Notes: generated by a model from the sequence alone, not told the origin. Shown: positions 34,040-45,192, counted from the first letter of the stretch. The stretch: 64,000 nt of DNA from Carnegiea gigantea (GCA_029747015.1 JAKOGI010000437.1:271001-335000), one strand, 5' to 3'. Numbers and translations: made by a program.

Positions 34040-34700
34040 GGCTGCATTACACCCAGTTAGCCGTTGGACTTCCTTGATGTTATGCGGTGGCTTCATGTCT
34101 AACACAACTTGGATTTTATCCGGATTAGCCTCTATCCCCTGGCTGCTGATCATGAATATAAGGAATTTGTCTAATTAGGCTCCAAACACACTCTTATTTG
34201 GGTTAAGTTTCATATCGAATGTCCGAAAGATATCGAACGTCTTCCGCAGGTCTTGGCTATGCTCAGTGTCAAGCATACTTTTAGCGATCATGTCATTCAC
34301 GTATACCTCCATTTTACGTCCAATGAGGGGTTCGAACAGTTTGTTCACTAACTGTTGGTATGGGGCTTCTGCGTTCTTTATCCCGAAGGTCAACACCTTA
34401 TAGCAGTGCAGACCCCTGTTAGTTACGAACGCCGTTTTTTCTTGATCCTCTGGGCATGTCCGGCCGTGGCATCTACCAACTTATCGATCTTTGGCAGTGG
34501 TTAGCTATCCTATGGGCATGCCTTGTTCAGATTAGTGAAGTCCATGCACATTCTCCAAATCCCATTGGGTTTCTTAACGAGAACCATAATTGAGATCTAC
34601 CCGGGTATTGACAATCTCAAACGAAGCCTACCTCTAACAACTTCTGTAGCTTTGTAATTGCTATTGCGGTCCTCTCGAGTCCCAAGTGTCGCTTCTTCTG
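34040..34700 (-). pseudogene. Tat reverse transcriptase
   Basis: On the minus strand: VKKPNGIWRMCMDFTNLNKA, LPKIDKLVDATAGH, then directly PEDQEKTAFVTNRGLHCYKV. The block LLSFMDAFSGYNQ with the first catalytic Asp, about 18-20 codons, is missing. The frame at 34396-34175 has LTFGIKNAEAPYQQLVNKLF and the second catalytic block as YVNDM instead of YVDDM. Deletion of motif A, Asp to Asn in the YVDD box and a frame change at the deletion leave no polymerase activity. Confidence 0.87.
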
Positions 34701-35149
34701 GATCACTGGCTTATGTGCTGGGTCAACGTTCAGCCGATGCTCCATTACTTTGGGGTCGATGCCAGGCATCTCTTTGGGGCCGAAGGCGAATACGTCCTGC
34801 TACTCCTGTAAGAGCTTAACGAGGGAGTGTCGGATGGAGGGCTTCATCTCCTAGCCCAATTGAACTGTGCGTTTAGGACGCGCTGCATCTAAAGGGATCT
34901 CTTCGATGCCACCCACGGCCTCTGGTTGTGGTCGCTCAGGCTCAGTTGAGGCCAGCGTGTGTATTACCAAAGCTTCGGCAGGAGGGGTCGTGGTTCGTGG
35001 CTTCTTGTCCGAGGGGGGAGGTCCCGCGGGTCCACGCTCGACCAACCATTCCACCAGCGGCCGAATACTAACAAGGTAACATTCGCAGGCTATTTGCTGG
35101 TCTTCTTATAGTTTTCAACGCTTCCGTCATTAGCCTCGAATTGAAGCTA

Positions 35150-35640
35150 AAGTAGGTCTGAGGTAATAACAGCCTTCATCTTGTGCAGAATGGGTCACCT
35201 AGGATGACATTGTAGGATGTAGGGACATCTACTACCAAGAAATCTACTTCGAGGTTTTTTACCTTGGTCTTATTACCAAAGCGCAATGGAAGACGGATCA
35301 TCCTTATAGGGTTTACTTCTTGTCCCCCAAAGCCTAAGATGGGATGTACCAGGGGGACGATTTCCCTTCCCGGGTACTTGAGTTTCTTCAAACAATCCTA
35401 GGTGATGATGTCCATTGAGCACCCGGTGTTAATAAGAATTCTCCATATAATGGCACTGGCTACTTTCATCTCGACCACCAGCGGGTCATTGTGTGGGGAG
35501 GCAAATTACAGGCTTTCTTCCCCTCCAAGTATGATTGTTGGTACCGTGACTCGGCTCTCCTGTTTAGCCATGAGAACTTGCTGTGCCATCGAAAGTTGAG
35601 CCTTCCAGGCAAACTGAGCGATACCTTCTGCGTATCCACT
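35150..35640 (-). pseudogene. Tat aspartic protease
   Basis: On the minus strand RILINTGCSMDII is followed by LKKLKYPGREIVPLVHPILG, LPLRFGNKTKVKNLEVDFLV and PTSYNVILGDPF. This is a retropepsin-like fold. The active site expected as DTG or DPGSS is NTGCS, so the catalytic Asp is Asn, consistent with a G-to-A change on the coding strand. An in-frame stop precedes MKKLKYPG. Confidence 0.83.
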
Positions 35641-35899
35641 AGCGATGGTGTCCACTATCTTAGTAGAGCATTCTTCATCTCGAGGTTCGGGCCGGACAGG
35701 CTCGCGTTCTTTTTGAAGGAACCACGACCCTCGCTTCAAGAATCTGTCAATCTGTCCTTTATCAGCCAACTCATGGAGGGTCTTCCTCAACTCACGGCAT
35801 CAGCAATTGTGTGTCCATTTTGCTCATGGAACTCACAATACTCCCGCGCATTATGGGGTTTAAGTGCCGAGGTCATCGGTTAGGGCCTTTTCAGCATTG

Positions 35900-37367
35900 G
35901 GTGCTCCTTGACCTCCATGAGTATGTTTCTAGGATCCGTGGTGAAGCGGGGGTCTACGGTTTCAAGCCTTAGCCTCTGATCCCCTCGTCTCGGGTTCCTG
36001 TCAACTGTTGCCTTGGCTTTCTTCAGGGCATCTGTGCTTTCAGTGTAAATTTCGATGTCTTGGCTTTCTTCAGGGCATCTATGCTTTCAGTGTAAATTTC
36101 AATGGCTTGTATAAAGTCGGTGGCCTTTTGTAGTGCCTCCGCTAATATGGTCTCCTTCTACTCGGCTAAAGAGAACTTGAATCATCTGCTCTTTAGGCCG
36201 TTTAAGACTGAGGTGTCAAGACCACTTCCTGATCGAAGCGCTTGATAAAGTCTGCTAGGGACTCCTGCGGTCCTTGCTTAATCTTAGACAGGTGGATGCT
36301 GGCCCGCCTCTCCTTGCGGCTGGTGATGAATTGGCCGACAAATTTGTCAGCCAAGTCCTGGAAGCAAGAGACACTTCCCGGCGCTAAGCCGTGAAACCAT
36401 GACTATGCTACACCTTTCAGGGTAGGAGGGAAGTATTGGTAGTATGCTGCATCGTCCATGTCCTGGACGTACATTTGTGCCTTGTATACTCCCAGGTGCT
36501 CTTCTAGGTCTGTAGTTCCATCGTATAGGTCTATGGTGTAGGCATCTTTACTTTCTCGTAGTGCAGAGCGTTGATGATCTCTATGCTAAACGGGAAAGAA
36601 AAGGGGATAGGCCCCGTCTGAGTGACCGTACTAGAAACCTTGATGGGAATCTTTGGACGCCTCCCTACTTCTACCACTGATGTACTCCTTCGAGTGAGAC
36701 CGACCCTCAGGGATCTGGGCGAAGTCCGATCATCTCGGCCGGATTACTAATCACGCCTATCTCTAGGGGGCTGTAAGTGCGTTCACGATCGGGGCGATGC
36801 TTAGGGGTTCGTTGCCGTCCTGAAGTCTCCCCTCGAGGTCTCGAGGTTTGCTTCTTCTCCTCGAACCAAGTGGTTCATCGGGAGTGTGTTGCGTACGACG
36901 TTGAGGCCCTGGTTGACTTTACCGATCATCCCTGGCTCAGGTGACGACTCTGTAGAGCATATGCCGTAATGGACCAGCTGTCATTTTCTCCCTACAATCG
37001 GTCGTTTCTGTCTGGGTGAGTGACCTATCTTATTCCATCACTGTGGCCATGCGACGCCACGGGGGCATACCTATGGGAGGGCTCACAACCTGTGGTAGGC
37101 ATGTAATCGAAGTGTGGAAGGGGCCTTGTGGAACTCGCTGCTTCCATTGCCTTCTTTACTTGTTCTGTCACCTACTACATGTTGGTGTCGGTCACGGTGG
37201 ACATGAAGTTTTTGAGTGCATCCACTGTGACATATGCCTCTCACTCAGGCTTCCATGGCCCTACCAAGCGGGGGTTTGCCCTGGAACTTTTCGAGGCATC
37301 CTACGCCTTAGGAGGTGCCAGGGCTTCTGTTGTGGTGCGTTGTCTCTTCGGACACATGGTCGCATAG
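35900..37367 (-). pseudogene. Tat gag
   Basis: On the minus strand the first part has VDALKNFMSTVTDTNM and VTEQVKKAMEAASS (about 37210-37110). The capsid-like retrotransposon gag domain follows: KAQMYVQDMDDAAYYQYFPP, SWFHGLAPGSVSCFQDLADK, FVGQFITSRKERRASIHLSK and SLADFIKRFDQE (about 36500-36220). Several stops and shifts break the frame, including stop codons where Trp or Gln would be expected. A 47-bp tandem duplication (cttggctttcttcagggcat, about 36010-36105) lies in the later part. Confidence 0.8.
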
Positions 37368-37399
37368 CTTTGCTGACTACTATCATTCACCATTCTCTC

Positions 37400-37419
37400 C
37401 TCACAAACGGTGCCAAATT
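37400..37419 (-). other. Primer binding site of the Tat element
   Basis: Directly after the 5' LTR the minus strand reads aatttggcaccgtttgtgag. The core tggcaccgtt differs by one base from the complement of the tRNA-Asp 3' end (tggcgccgtt), the primer type known for Athila/Tat gypsy elements. Confidence 0.8.
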
Positions 37420-37825
37420 TGTCTTAGGAATTTCTGGCTTTGCTGATTTTCTCCTTAGGCACGAGACCTGTAAAATGGGTTCCCCCTTGTTGGGATCTGG
37501 GAAATGCCTTTCCAACAGTCAAATCAATTGGGGGTCTAGTAAAAGACAAAGTAATAAAGAGAGAATATATAAAGGGTCAGAAAATATGCAAGAGAGTGAA
37601 TTCCTTTTTCGAGGTAAGTATGTGGGCATTTATAGCACCTCTCTTGAAGAGTAAAATAGTAATTTCCCCACTGAGGTTTCCCCAATGGGCTTACCCAGCA
37701 GCTTGCTCCATGGGGTTTCCGGTTAGGGGCCCAAGGGTTCCATCAAGGCCTGCTTGTGTCTACCTGGGCTTGGCCCATAATCGGGTATATGGGGGCTCAC
37801 CCGAGAAATCATATTTTTTGAATAA
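37420..37825 (-). repeat. 5' LTR of the Tat element
   Basis: 406 bp, paired with 24852-25311. The outer edge on the plus strand reads tttgaataa before TSD ccatt, whereas the inner-edge counterpart in the other LTR reads ccagatca, so the terminal CA has probably mutated here. Confidence 0.86.
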
Positions 37826-37830
37826 CCATT

Positions 37831-38789
37831 CATAATGAACTTCCTGTTGTAGGGAATGTCCTTTTCATTTACAAAGTTTACCATATTAGGTAAAAGGTCT
37901 TTAATTTGTATCTCAACTTGAATGCAAGAAAAACTCATTTTTCCTTTGTTCCCTAGTAGCTTTGTCCATTCTGAGAGGTTCCTTCGCTGTGTGGCCTAAT
38001 TTACTGATGTTGCTGGCACTCCAGTGTTTGGCATCTAAACCTAAAAACTAAACCCATGTTGGGAGCTTCTAGATGCTTTTCCTATCAATTACTAGATCAA
38101 ATGTTCAAGGTTTCACAATAATGGGCTTTAATTTTATCAAACAAAATAATCACCTTTACAAACCAAATTTTGATCATCAATAGATTCAAAACAAATCATA
38201 AATAGACCGTCTTTAAGAGCAACAACCCCATCTATGGAGTAGTTTCCCCGTATTCATTTGAAGTGTCCTTTATAACAAACAATGGTAGCTTGGCTCCACT
38301 CACACAACTTACTACTGTGGTTTTCCTTATTTTAGATTAGATATCATTAAAATCAATTTTGGCACATTTAATCCCATTATAGTCGATTGGTAGGATAAAA
38401 TTCAGATTTCCACCCTCGTCATTGTTTATAATCGCAGTATAGGATTTACCTTCAATTGCCTCTGCATTGGTCTAAGCTAGCACATTTTCTCTCTGCTCAC
38501 CATTGCCTAACTTAAGCTACTCTATTGCTTGATCCAGTCGACTGTGTGTACACTAGAACATCTCTATTCGGAGACACAAACTCTCCCCAGAGTTGCTCCT
38601 TTTCTTGTTTAATCCATAACAAACTTCCTTATTTGGAGTCAAATCCATGTGATTCTCATTCAAAGATGATTAAGAACCAAGTCACGTTGATATTGAGTTC
38701 AAATTGAGTAGTAATTTGCATGATCTTCCTCTTCCTCCCCCGTTTTTGCTCATGCCATACCTAAAAGCTGCATGAGGGAAAAAGCCTTG
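37831..38789 (-). pseudogene. L1 5' leader and ORF1 (DUF4283-like)
   Basis: On the minus strand, text near 38140-37850 reads KPWTFDLVIDRKSI, LDAKHWSASNISKLGHTAK, PLRMDKATREQRKM, CIQVEIQIKDLLPNMVNFV and then LQQEVHYEW at the junction, which continues across the Tat insertion as KPIKCGHSKFFG. This is the DUF4283 plus zinc-knuckle arrangement of plant L1 ORF1. Stops and at least one frame change are present. 38789-38300 holds the leader and degraded N-terminal part. Confidence 0.82.
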
Positions 38790-38802
38790 CATTTGTAAGT
38801 TC

Positions 38803-39415
38803 ATACGTTAGAATAATTTGAATATTTATTTTTAAGCTAATATGTTATAAATCATTTGAATATTTAGTTGTAAGTCAATTTATGCAAACAAACTACGGTA
38901 GATCCAAAACTAAATAAATAAATAATTGTTGATTATATGTAGATTTGCCATAAAATGGACCGTAATATACACCCCAATAGTCTATGAATTTATTTACCAA
39001 AGCCAGTTCATGATGAGAAGCTGATAATAACTTGAATATTTCCCCTAATTCAACAGAATTGGCAATAAGCCTCACATTATCCCCCACCGTAAAACCGCCT
39101 ACCATAAAGCCAAATTGGCCCCTAAATCCTAAATTATAGCAACGGGCCAATGCCCCCTATATTATCCACTGGCTCCTCATCCTACCCCCTCATCAACTAC
39201 TCATCCCTAATCTAGTGATAGTTTGATTAACAATGAGGCAAAAGAGGGGGAAGGGGAGGCCAGTGTAGGAGGGAACAAATAGAAAATGAAGGAGGATTGT
39301 AGCATGATAAAATCATAGATTAACAGAAGCACGGAACCCATTATTTGAATGGATCAAAAGATGACAGGCTTTTGCGATAGAGTGGCTATTACCTTTAACA
39401 AATGCATTACAGATG
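38803..39415. other. Flank between the L1 and the 5.8-kb LTR element
   Basis: The first 80 bases continue the degenerate AT-rich repeat interrupted by the L1. The rest has no recognisable coding text. It may include remains of a DNA transposon, but no paired ends were found. Confidence 0.4.
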
Positions 39416-40900
39416 TGTTGCACCAATATTTGACCTCATTTCATCCCTCATTTGGCTCACTTTTCTCATGGTTTTCATGTTGAATCTTAAGGAGAAAGGG
39501 TTAGATTTGCCTCTTTCGGTTCATAATGCACTTATTTGGTTGGTTTTCTTGTTTTCTAGGAGTTTCGCCAAAGAGATGAGAAACTCACCAACTTTGATAG
39601 GGAATGAGGCATTTAGGATGCATTTCGAGGTGGAATAGAGGTCCGACAAGCCCCGGAAGCAAAAGGAAGCTGAAAAGAACAGTGCATGGCCATCCTGTAG
39701 GAGAGCACGACCATGCACCGGCGACCAAAGCCACGCAGGGACGGCACGCCCAGGCGCACGGCCGTGCGTCTGACCGTGCGAGGTGGCGCAGGCCGGCTGT
39801 GCGTCTAGGCACGGCCGTGCTTCGGGCCAGCTTCCGCGATAAAAGCCGATTTTCTACCAATTTTGCAGGGAGGTCGCATGGGAGGTCGCTTGGAGCTTCT
39901 CTCTGGCGATTTTTAGGGTAGTTTAGGTTAGATTTTAGCAAAGAAGGAGGATTAGCTTGGGATTAAAGATTGTAATCTTGGATTCAACCTTTAGATTTTA
40001 AGTTCCTTCTATCAATTCAAAACTAAGTTTTCTTCCCTTTTCTCTATTTATTTCATTGTTGTTCTTGTTTATGTTTTGTTAGTTTGATTCATGTATTTGT
40101 TTTGTTTAGTTTATATGTTTAGTTTTTGTTGTTAATCCATGTTATTTAGTTATTTAGATTCGTTTTATTTCATTCTCTTTCTTTTGTTCTTCAAGTTTAT
40201 GTTCTTGTTTGTTAGTTTAGGTTTTGATGTGTTTGTGATGTTTAGTTGGTAGATTGTATTGGCTTGGATTGTGATTAGCCTCTTGATGGCTAATTAGTCT
40301 TGTATTTGGCTTAACCATACCCAATCTATACCTAAAACTTAGAGTCTTCTCTCACGCCTGCAAAGTATTTGATGAAATGCTTGAGAGAGCTTTCATCCAT
40401 ATTTTTGAGCGATTAACTTATGCTGATAGGTGAGGTTAATTAGCTAGTGTGGGAGAGGGAATAGCCGAGTTCGGGACATAAAAATAGTACTCGATCCGAG
40501 TTAGGTTCGAGGGCTGCTAATTTTATGGTCTAATTGGGCTAACCCTATGAAAATAGGTGGTTAGGCTAATTAGACTAGCTCATGACCCTTGAGAGAGGGC
40601 TTGGGTGGTCTTCGATGGTGCAATCGACCATCTCTAGTTTGTGATGTAGTTTGGATAGGTTAGGATTCGTCTCGATTAGTTAGTTTGCCCATTGGTCAAA
40701 TCACAACTCCAAGTCACTTTTTCTATATTTGTTAGCGTAGTTTAGTTTACCTTCTACCCCCTTCGATTTTGCTTAGCTCGAGACGCTTTAGTTAGCCTTG
40801 ATAGTTAGAAACACAACTCCCTACGGACAACACCTCAAGTACTCAACGATACACCTGCACTTGGGGTTTATAAAAATTAAAACTCTATTTTTTCCTAACA
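39416..40900 (+). repeat. 5' LTR of the gypsy-like element
   Basis: 1485 bp, paired with 43712-45192. It contains a GC-rich island (about 39700-39840) with several acggccgtgcg-type words, including the 12-bp palindrome gcacggccgtgc, followed by a TC/TTTG-rich stretch. Frames read through the island on the minus strand are artefacts of its GC content. Confidence 0.92.
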
Positions 40901-40902
40901 AG

Positions 40903-40924
40903 TTTTTGGCGCCGTTGTCGGGAG
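40903..40924 (+). other. Primer binding site (tRNA-Asp type)
   Basis: tggcgccgttgtcgggag starting at 40907, a few bases after the LTR end. The first ten bases complement the tRNA-Asp 3' end exactly. Confidence 0.88.
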
Positions 40925-41159
40925 TTGGCGTTTTTCAATATTGGGATTTACTTCAGCATTCGAGGCTAGGCCTTTAGAAAATCCCCAAAAAAAAAAAAAA
41001 TTTCAAAAATCAAAAAAAATTCCAAAAAAATTCAAGATGGCTATTTTCCGTTTACCTCAATTTGAGCATAAACCTTTTTGGCACTACTTGTCTAGGTTGA
41101 ATGATTATCATGCTCAATATATGCATTTCACGTATGAAAAATAAAAAATATGCGATGTT

Positions 41160-41930
41160 GTGCTTGAGGTGATAACACATGAGAGTCGAGCCATTCTTGA
41201 GTCCATGTGTTATGGTGGTTTGTGTTCCTTAGATGTTGATGGTATGTGGGGTTTGTTTGAGTCTCTATCTTGGCATCAATGGCAATCTGATGATGCTAGG
41301 GACCCATATCATCACTACTCTTCTTACCCTCATGTGTTGTGCTCTTTTTACCAATCTTTTGACCATGATGTGAATTCTTGTCCTTATTATGATGTTTCCG
41401 ATGAATGTTATGCTAGACTTGATGCTATAATAGGGACAATAAATGAGCAACATGAGCATTTTATTAGTAGGATGAGGGAGTGTGGTTTATTGCATGAGAC
41501 CAACCCTAGTCTACCTTGCCCTAGACTTGAGGCTCGTCTCTATGATGATTGTGAGTCTTCCCTTCACCTAGGGTCGAATTTTGTTAATGATATACCTTAC
41601 ACTGACCTAGAGGAAGCGCCTAACCCTCCCTTGACCCCTTCATCACTTGTTGCTCTATCCTCTACTAGCACACCCATAGGCACTACCGTCAGTGCTTTGA
41701 CCTTACATACTTCTCCCCTCCCTTTAGCTCAGTGCACGGGGTTAGAGATGGGTGAGCTATACAGGGGTGATGTTACTGTTTTGGAGGATGATTTCCTACT
41801 TGGTCGAAAGAACCTATCTTGGTTGAGTCACATCTTGAGGAGGCTCCTTTTGAGGAGTTGTGTGATGACAGTTTGGTGGTTGGTGCCACACCTAGTATTG
41901 ACCATATCAAACCTAATTTGCACCGAGTGA
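41160..41930 (+). CDS. gag-like protein of the non-autonomous LTR element
   Basis: A frame of up to 256 codons, with a further upstream frame at 40941-41144 (FRLPQFEHKPFWHYLSRLND) that probably belongs to the same protein before a stop. The centre reads LCSFYQSFDHDVNSCPYY: the spacing C-x2-Y-x4-H-x4-C is a CCHC zinc knuckle whose second Cys is Tyr. Downstream text is Pro/Ser/Thr-rich (LTPSSLVALSSTSTPIGT). Such proteins are common in plant non-autonomous gypsy elements and are taken to bind element RNA. No enzymatic domain follows. The C-terminal end past 41800 may be frameshifted. Confidence 0.6.
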   Translation: MLEVITHESRAILESMCYGGLCSLDVDGMWGLFESLSWHQWQSDDARDPYHHYSSYPHVLCSFYQSFDHDVNSCPYYDVSDECYARLDAIIGTINEQHEHFISRMRECGLLHETNPSLPCPRLEARLYDDCESSLHLGSNFVNDIPYTDLEEAPNPPLTPSSLVALSSTSTPIGTTVSALTLHTSPLPLAQCTGLEMGELYRGDVTVLEDDFLLGRKNLSWLSHILRRLLLRSCVMTVWWLVPHLVLTISNLICTE

Positions 41931-43711
41931 CTTGACTCCCATTTCATCCCCCTTACTTCCCACCAGCACCCCCTCCCACTTGCATGCATTTCATGAGTCC
42001 CTAGGTGATATTAGAGGGTATAACCCTTTCTTGGATCCTTATTATGTATACCTAGAGGACTTGCCTAAGAAAGTCATATAGAACACTTCCTTTGATCATG
42101 CTTTTGACTTTTCTATGGCATTTGATAAGTATAAGAGGGCACTGATTTTCTTTGCTATGCTCTTCTTTGTGTTCTCTTACTTACATCATTCTAAGATGCA
42201 TGCACAGGCACATGATAAGCTCTTGTGAGCTTTGACTGCATCTAAGTTGACGACTCGCATCTTGAGAGGCAAGGAGTGGTTGATACTCCTTAAGCCGCTG
42301 TGGCATAGTTTGGGTACATTCAGTACCCGACCTGGTATAATCGTTCTCACTCTTCTCCCCCTTCTTTTTATTTTTTATTTTCTCTCTTTTTGTTTTTGTT
42401 TGGTTGTGGATATTAGGATTGTACTTTTGTGGTGATTATTTTGAGGTGAAATTTGCGCATCTGTTGAGCCAGTTGATGGCTATGATCACTTTTGTATTTT
42501 TTTTTTGGTTGAGTGAGTGAGCTTGTGTATATGTGTGTCTTGTTTGATTTTGGTTTTTGTGTGTTTTGTGGTTGGTGATGACTCTCGGCTCCTAATGAGG
42601 ACATTGTGAGATTTAGGTATGGGAGTGGGGTCATCTACCCTTTTATTCTTACTTTTGTGAAAATTTTTCAATTTTTCTCTTTTTTTGTATAATTTTTCCT
42701 TTTTGTTGGATTTAGGGGAGTTTTATACTATTTTGATCAGCCTTGATCTCCAGTACCTTTGCTCTTAGCTCGTATATAAATATAATGTGCATGATAGATA
42801 TTCATCCTAAGTTTGTCATTTTAGGCCTCACTTCTAACCCCAACAGTCAATTGTAATTTTGCAATCCAGTCCTGATTATTGTATTATCATTACCTTACAT
42901 TCTTAGTCTTTCATGATCAGCTCTCCGACTTGTCTACTGCACAGTTTCCTTTGTATGTGCTTGTACCCCCTTTTCCAAAGACAAAAGCAAAAACAAACAA
43001 ACTCATGCGCTACTAGGTGTATCCCTTTGAGGCGTAGCAAGAGTTTGGAATGAAAAAAAAAAAAAAGGAGGAAACTAAAAAAAGGGAGCAAAGAAAAGAG
43101 TTTGAAATGACAAGTACCCCTTTGAGGCATGCACTATTGGGTGCTACCTTTTGAGGTAATACTTATATTGGGAAAGCTTGTTTTCCATGCTAGCAATTCA
43201 ACAAGGTAGTTTGTGTCAGTTAAGTGGGATTGAGTTTGATTTTGGTAAGCTAAAGTCTTAGGATGATGTTACACTTGCATACTAGGCACCAGGATGGATT
43301 CAATATTCTCATGCATCGTGGGGTGAAAAGCTTATGTCTGAATGCCATTCTTTGGGATGATGTGTCCTGAAATACATATAATGCTTGTGTACAGACTGAT
43401 ACTCAAGTTACTAGGGGATTTTAGTTGGTCCGATTGTGTACAGTTTACCCCGATGTATATGTTGTGTCTTATCATTTTTATTTTTCGATTTTTGTTTTTC
43501 TTTTCTTTGCTTTCCTTTTTGAGATTTTATGGGTATATCTTCTGCAAACCCTCACGAGATCTCACTCGTCCACTTGGGGGCACCAAGGGTTTAAAGGGCT
43601 TGTTGCATACGCTAAATGCAACCGTGACTCCTACGAAAGTAAGTTAGTTATTTAGTTTAGTTTTCATTTTCATTTTACTCGAGGACAGCAAAAGGTAGGT
43701 GTGGGGGTATT
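41931..43711 (+). other. Interior of the gypsy-like element without pol
   Basis: It contains a short frame at 42232-42435 (LRGKEWLILLKPLWHSLG then a hydrophobic run), T-rich tracts and purine-rich stretches, ending in the polypurine tract at about 43699-43711. No reverse transcriptase or integrase motif was seen on either strand. Confidence 0.7.
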
Positions 43712-45192
43712 TGTTGCACCAAGATTTGACCTCATTTCACCCCTTATTTGACCCACTTTTCTCATGATTTTCATATCGAATCTTAAGGAGAAAGGGTCAG
43801 ATTTGCCTCTTTCAGTTCATAATGCACTTATTTGGTTGGTTTTCTTATTTTCTAGGAGTTTCGCCAAAGAGATGAGAAACTCACCAACTTTGATAGGGAA
43901 TGAGGCATTTGGAATGCATTTCGAGGTGGAATAGAGGTCCGATAAGCCCCCGGAGCAAAAAGAAGCTGAAAAGAATAATGCACGGCCATCCTGTAGGAGA
44001 GCACGACCACGGCAGCCGAAGCCACACACAGACAGCACGCCCAGGCGCACGGCTGTGCGTCTGACCGTGCGTGGTGGCGCACGGCCGACCGTGCGTCTGG
44101 GCACGGCCGTGCTTTGGGCCAGCTTCCGCAATAAAAGCCGATTTTTTGCCAGTTTTGCAAGGAGGTCGCATGAGGGGTCGCTTGGAGCTTCTCTCTGGCG
44201 ATTTTTAGGGTAGTTTAGGTTAGATTTTAGTAAAGAAGGAGGATTAGTTTAGGATTGAAGATTGTAATTTTGGATTCAACCTTTGGATTTCAAGTTCCTT
44301 TCATCAATTCAAGACTAAGTTTTCTTCCCTTTTCTCTATTTATTTCATTGTTGTTGTTATTTATATTTTGCTAGTTTGATTCTTGTATTTGTTTTGTTTA
44401 GCTTATGTGTTTAGTTTTTGTTGTTAATCCATGTTATTTAGTTGTTTAGATTCGTTTTATTTCATTCTCTTTCTTTTGTTCTTCAGTTTATGTTCTTCTT
44501 TGTTAGTTTAGGTTTTGATGTGTTTGTGATGTTTAGTTGGTAGATTGTGTTGGCTTGGATTGTGATTAGCCTCTTGATGGCTAACTAGTCTTGTATTTGG
44601 CCTAACCATACCCAATTTATGCCTAAAACTTAGAGTTTTCTCTCACGCCCGTCAAGTGTTTGATGAAATGCTCGAGAGAGCTTTCATCCGTATTTTTGGG
44701 CGATTAACTTATGCTGATAGGTGAGGTTAATTATCTAGTGTGGGAGAGGGAATAGCCGAGTTGGGGACATGAAAATAGTACTTGATTCGAGTTAGGTTCG
44801 AGGGTTGCCAATTTTGTGGTCTAATTGGGCTAACCCTATGAAAATAGGTGGTTAGGCTAATTAGACTAGCTCATGACCCTTGAAAGAGGACTTGGGTGGT
44901 CTTCGATGGTGCAACCGACCATCTCTAGTTCATGATGTAGTTTGGGTAGGTTAGGATTCGTCTCGATTAGTTAGTTCGCCCATTGGTCAAATCACAATTC
45001 CAAGTCACTTTTTCTATATTTGTTAGCGTAGTTTAGTTTACCTTCTACCCCCTTCGATTTTGCTTAGCTCGAGACATTTTAGTTAGCCCTAGTAGTTGGA
45101 AACACAACTCCTTGCGGATGACACCCCAAGTACTCAACGATACACCTTACACTTGGGGTTTATAAATATTAAAACTTTGTTTTTTCCTAACA
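43712..45192 (+). repeat. 3' LTR of the gypsy-like element
   Basis: 1481 bp. The GC-rich island with gcacggccgtgc-type words lies at about 43980-44115. It ends tttttcctaaca before TSD agatg. Confidence 0.92.

Larger units (their letters stand above)
24852..37825 (-). mobile_element. Ty3/gypsy retrotransposon of the Tat lineage, 12.97 kb, disabled, with antisense genes
   Basis: LTRs at 37420-37825 (5' on the minus strand) and 24852-25311 (3') with perfect TSD ccatt at 24847-24851 and 37826-37830. After the 5' LTR the minus strand reads tttggcaccgtttgtgagg, fitting a tRNA-Asp-type primer site seen in Athila/Tat elements. The gag-pol order gag, protease, RT, RNase H, second RNase H-like domain, integrase covers 37367-31892 on the minus strand. 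The second RNase H-like domain points to Tat. Between pol and the 3' LTR lies a 6.5-kb plus-strand region with three antisense gene-like units and two 60-bp satellite blocks. It interrupts L1 ORF1. Confidence 0.92.
16644..38789 (-). mobile_element. L1-type LINE carrying two nested LTR retrotransposons
   Basis: On the minus strand the element begins near 38789 and ends in a poly(A) run (t-run at 16644-16650). It is flanked by a perfect 13-bp TSD catttgtaagttc at 16631-16643 and 38790-38802. Removing the copia (16737-22323) and Tat (24852-37825) insertions with one TSD copy each leaves about 3.6 kb. That contains a 5' leader, an ORF1 with a DUF4283-like domain and zinc-knuckle start, a reverse transcriptase region, a zf-RVT-like end and a typical plant L1 3' UTR (ccctgatttattagagg). 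Plant L1s are about 6 kb. The missing part corresponds to the apurinic endonuclease and flanks. All frames are broken. Confidence 0.9.
39416..45192 (+). mobile_element. Non-autonomous gypsy-like LTR element, 5.78 kb
   Basis: LTRs at 39416-40900 and 43712-45192 start tgttgcaccaa and end cctaaca, with perfect TSD agatg at 39411-39415 and 45193-45197. The primer site tggcgccgttgtcgggag follows the 5' LTR after agtttt, and a purine tract ggtgtgggggtat precedes the 3' LTR. The 2.8-kb interior has one gag-like frame and no protease, RT or integrase. The tRNA-Asp-type primer suggests an Athila/Tat-type gypsy origin. The two LTRs differ by scattered substitutions and small indels. Confidence 0.9.

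Noticed and set aside
39585..39941. Arg/Ala-rich frames on both strands, repeated at 43.8-44.2 kb
   Set aside because: They fall in the GC-rich island of the LTR and are not conserved as protein between the two LTRs.
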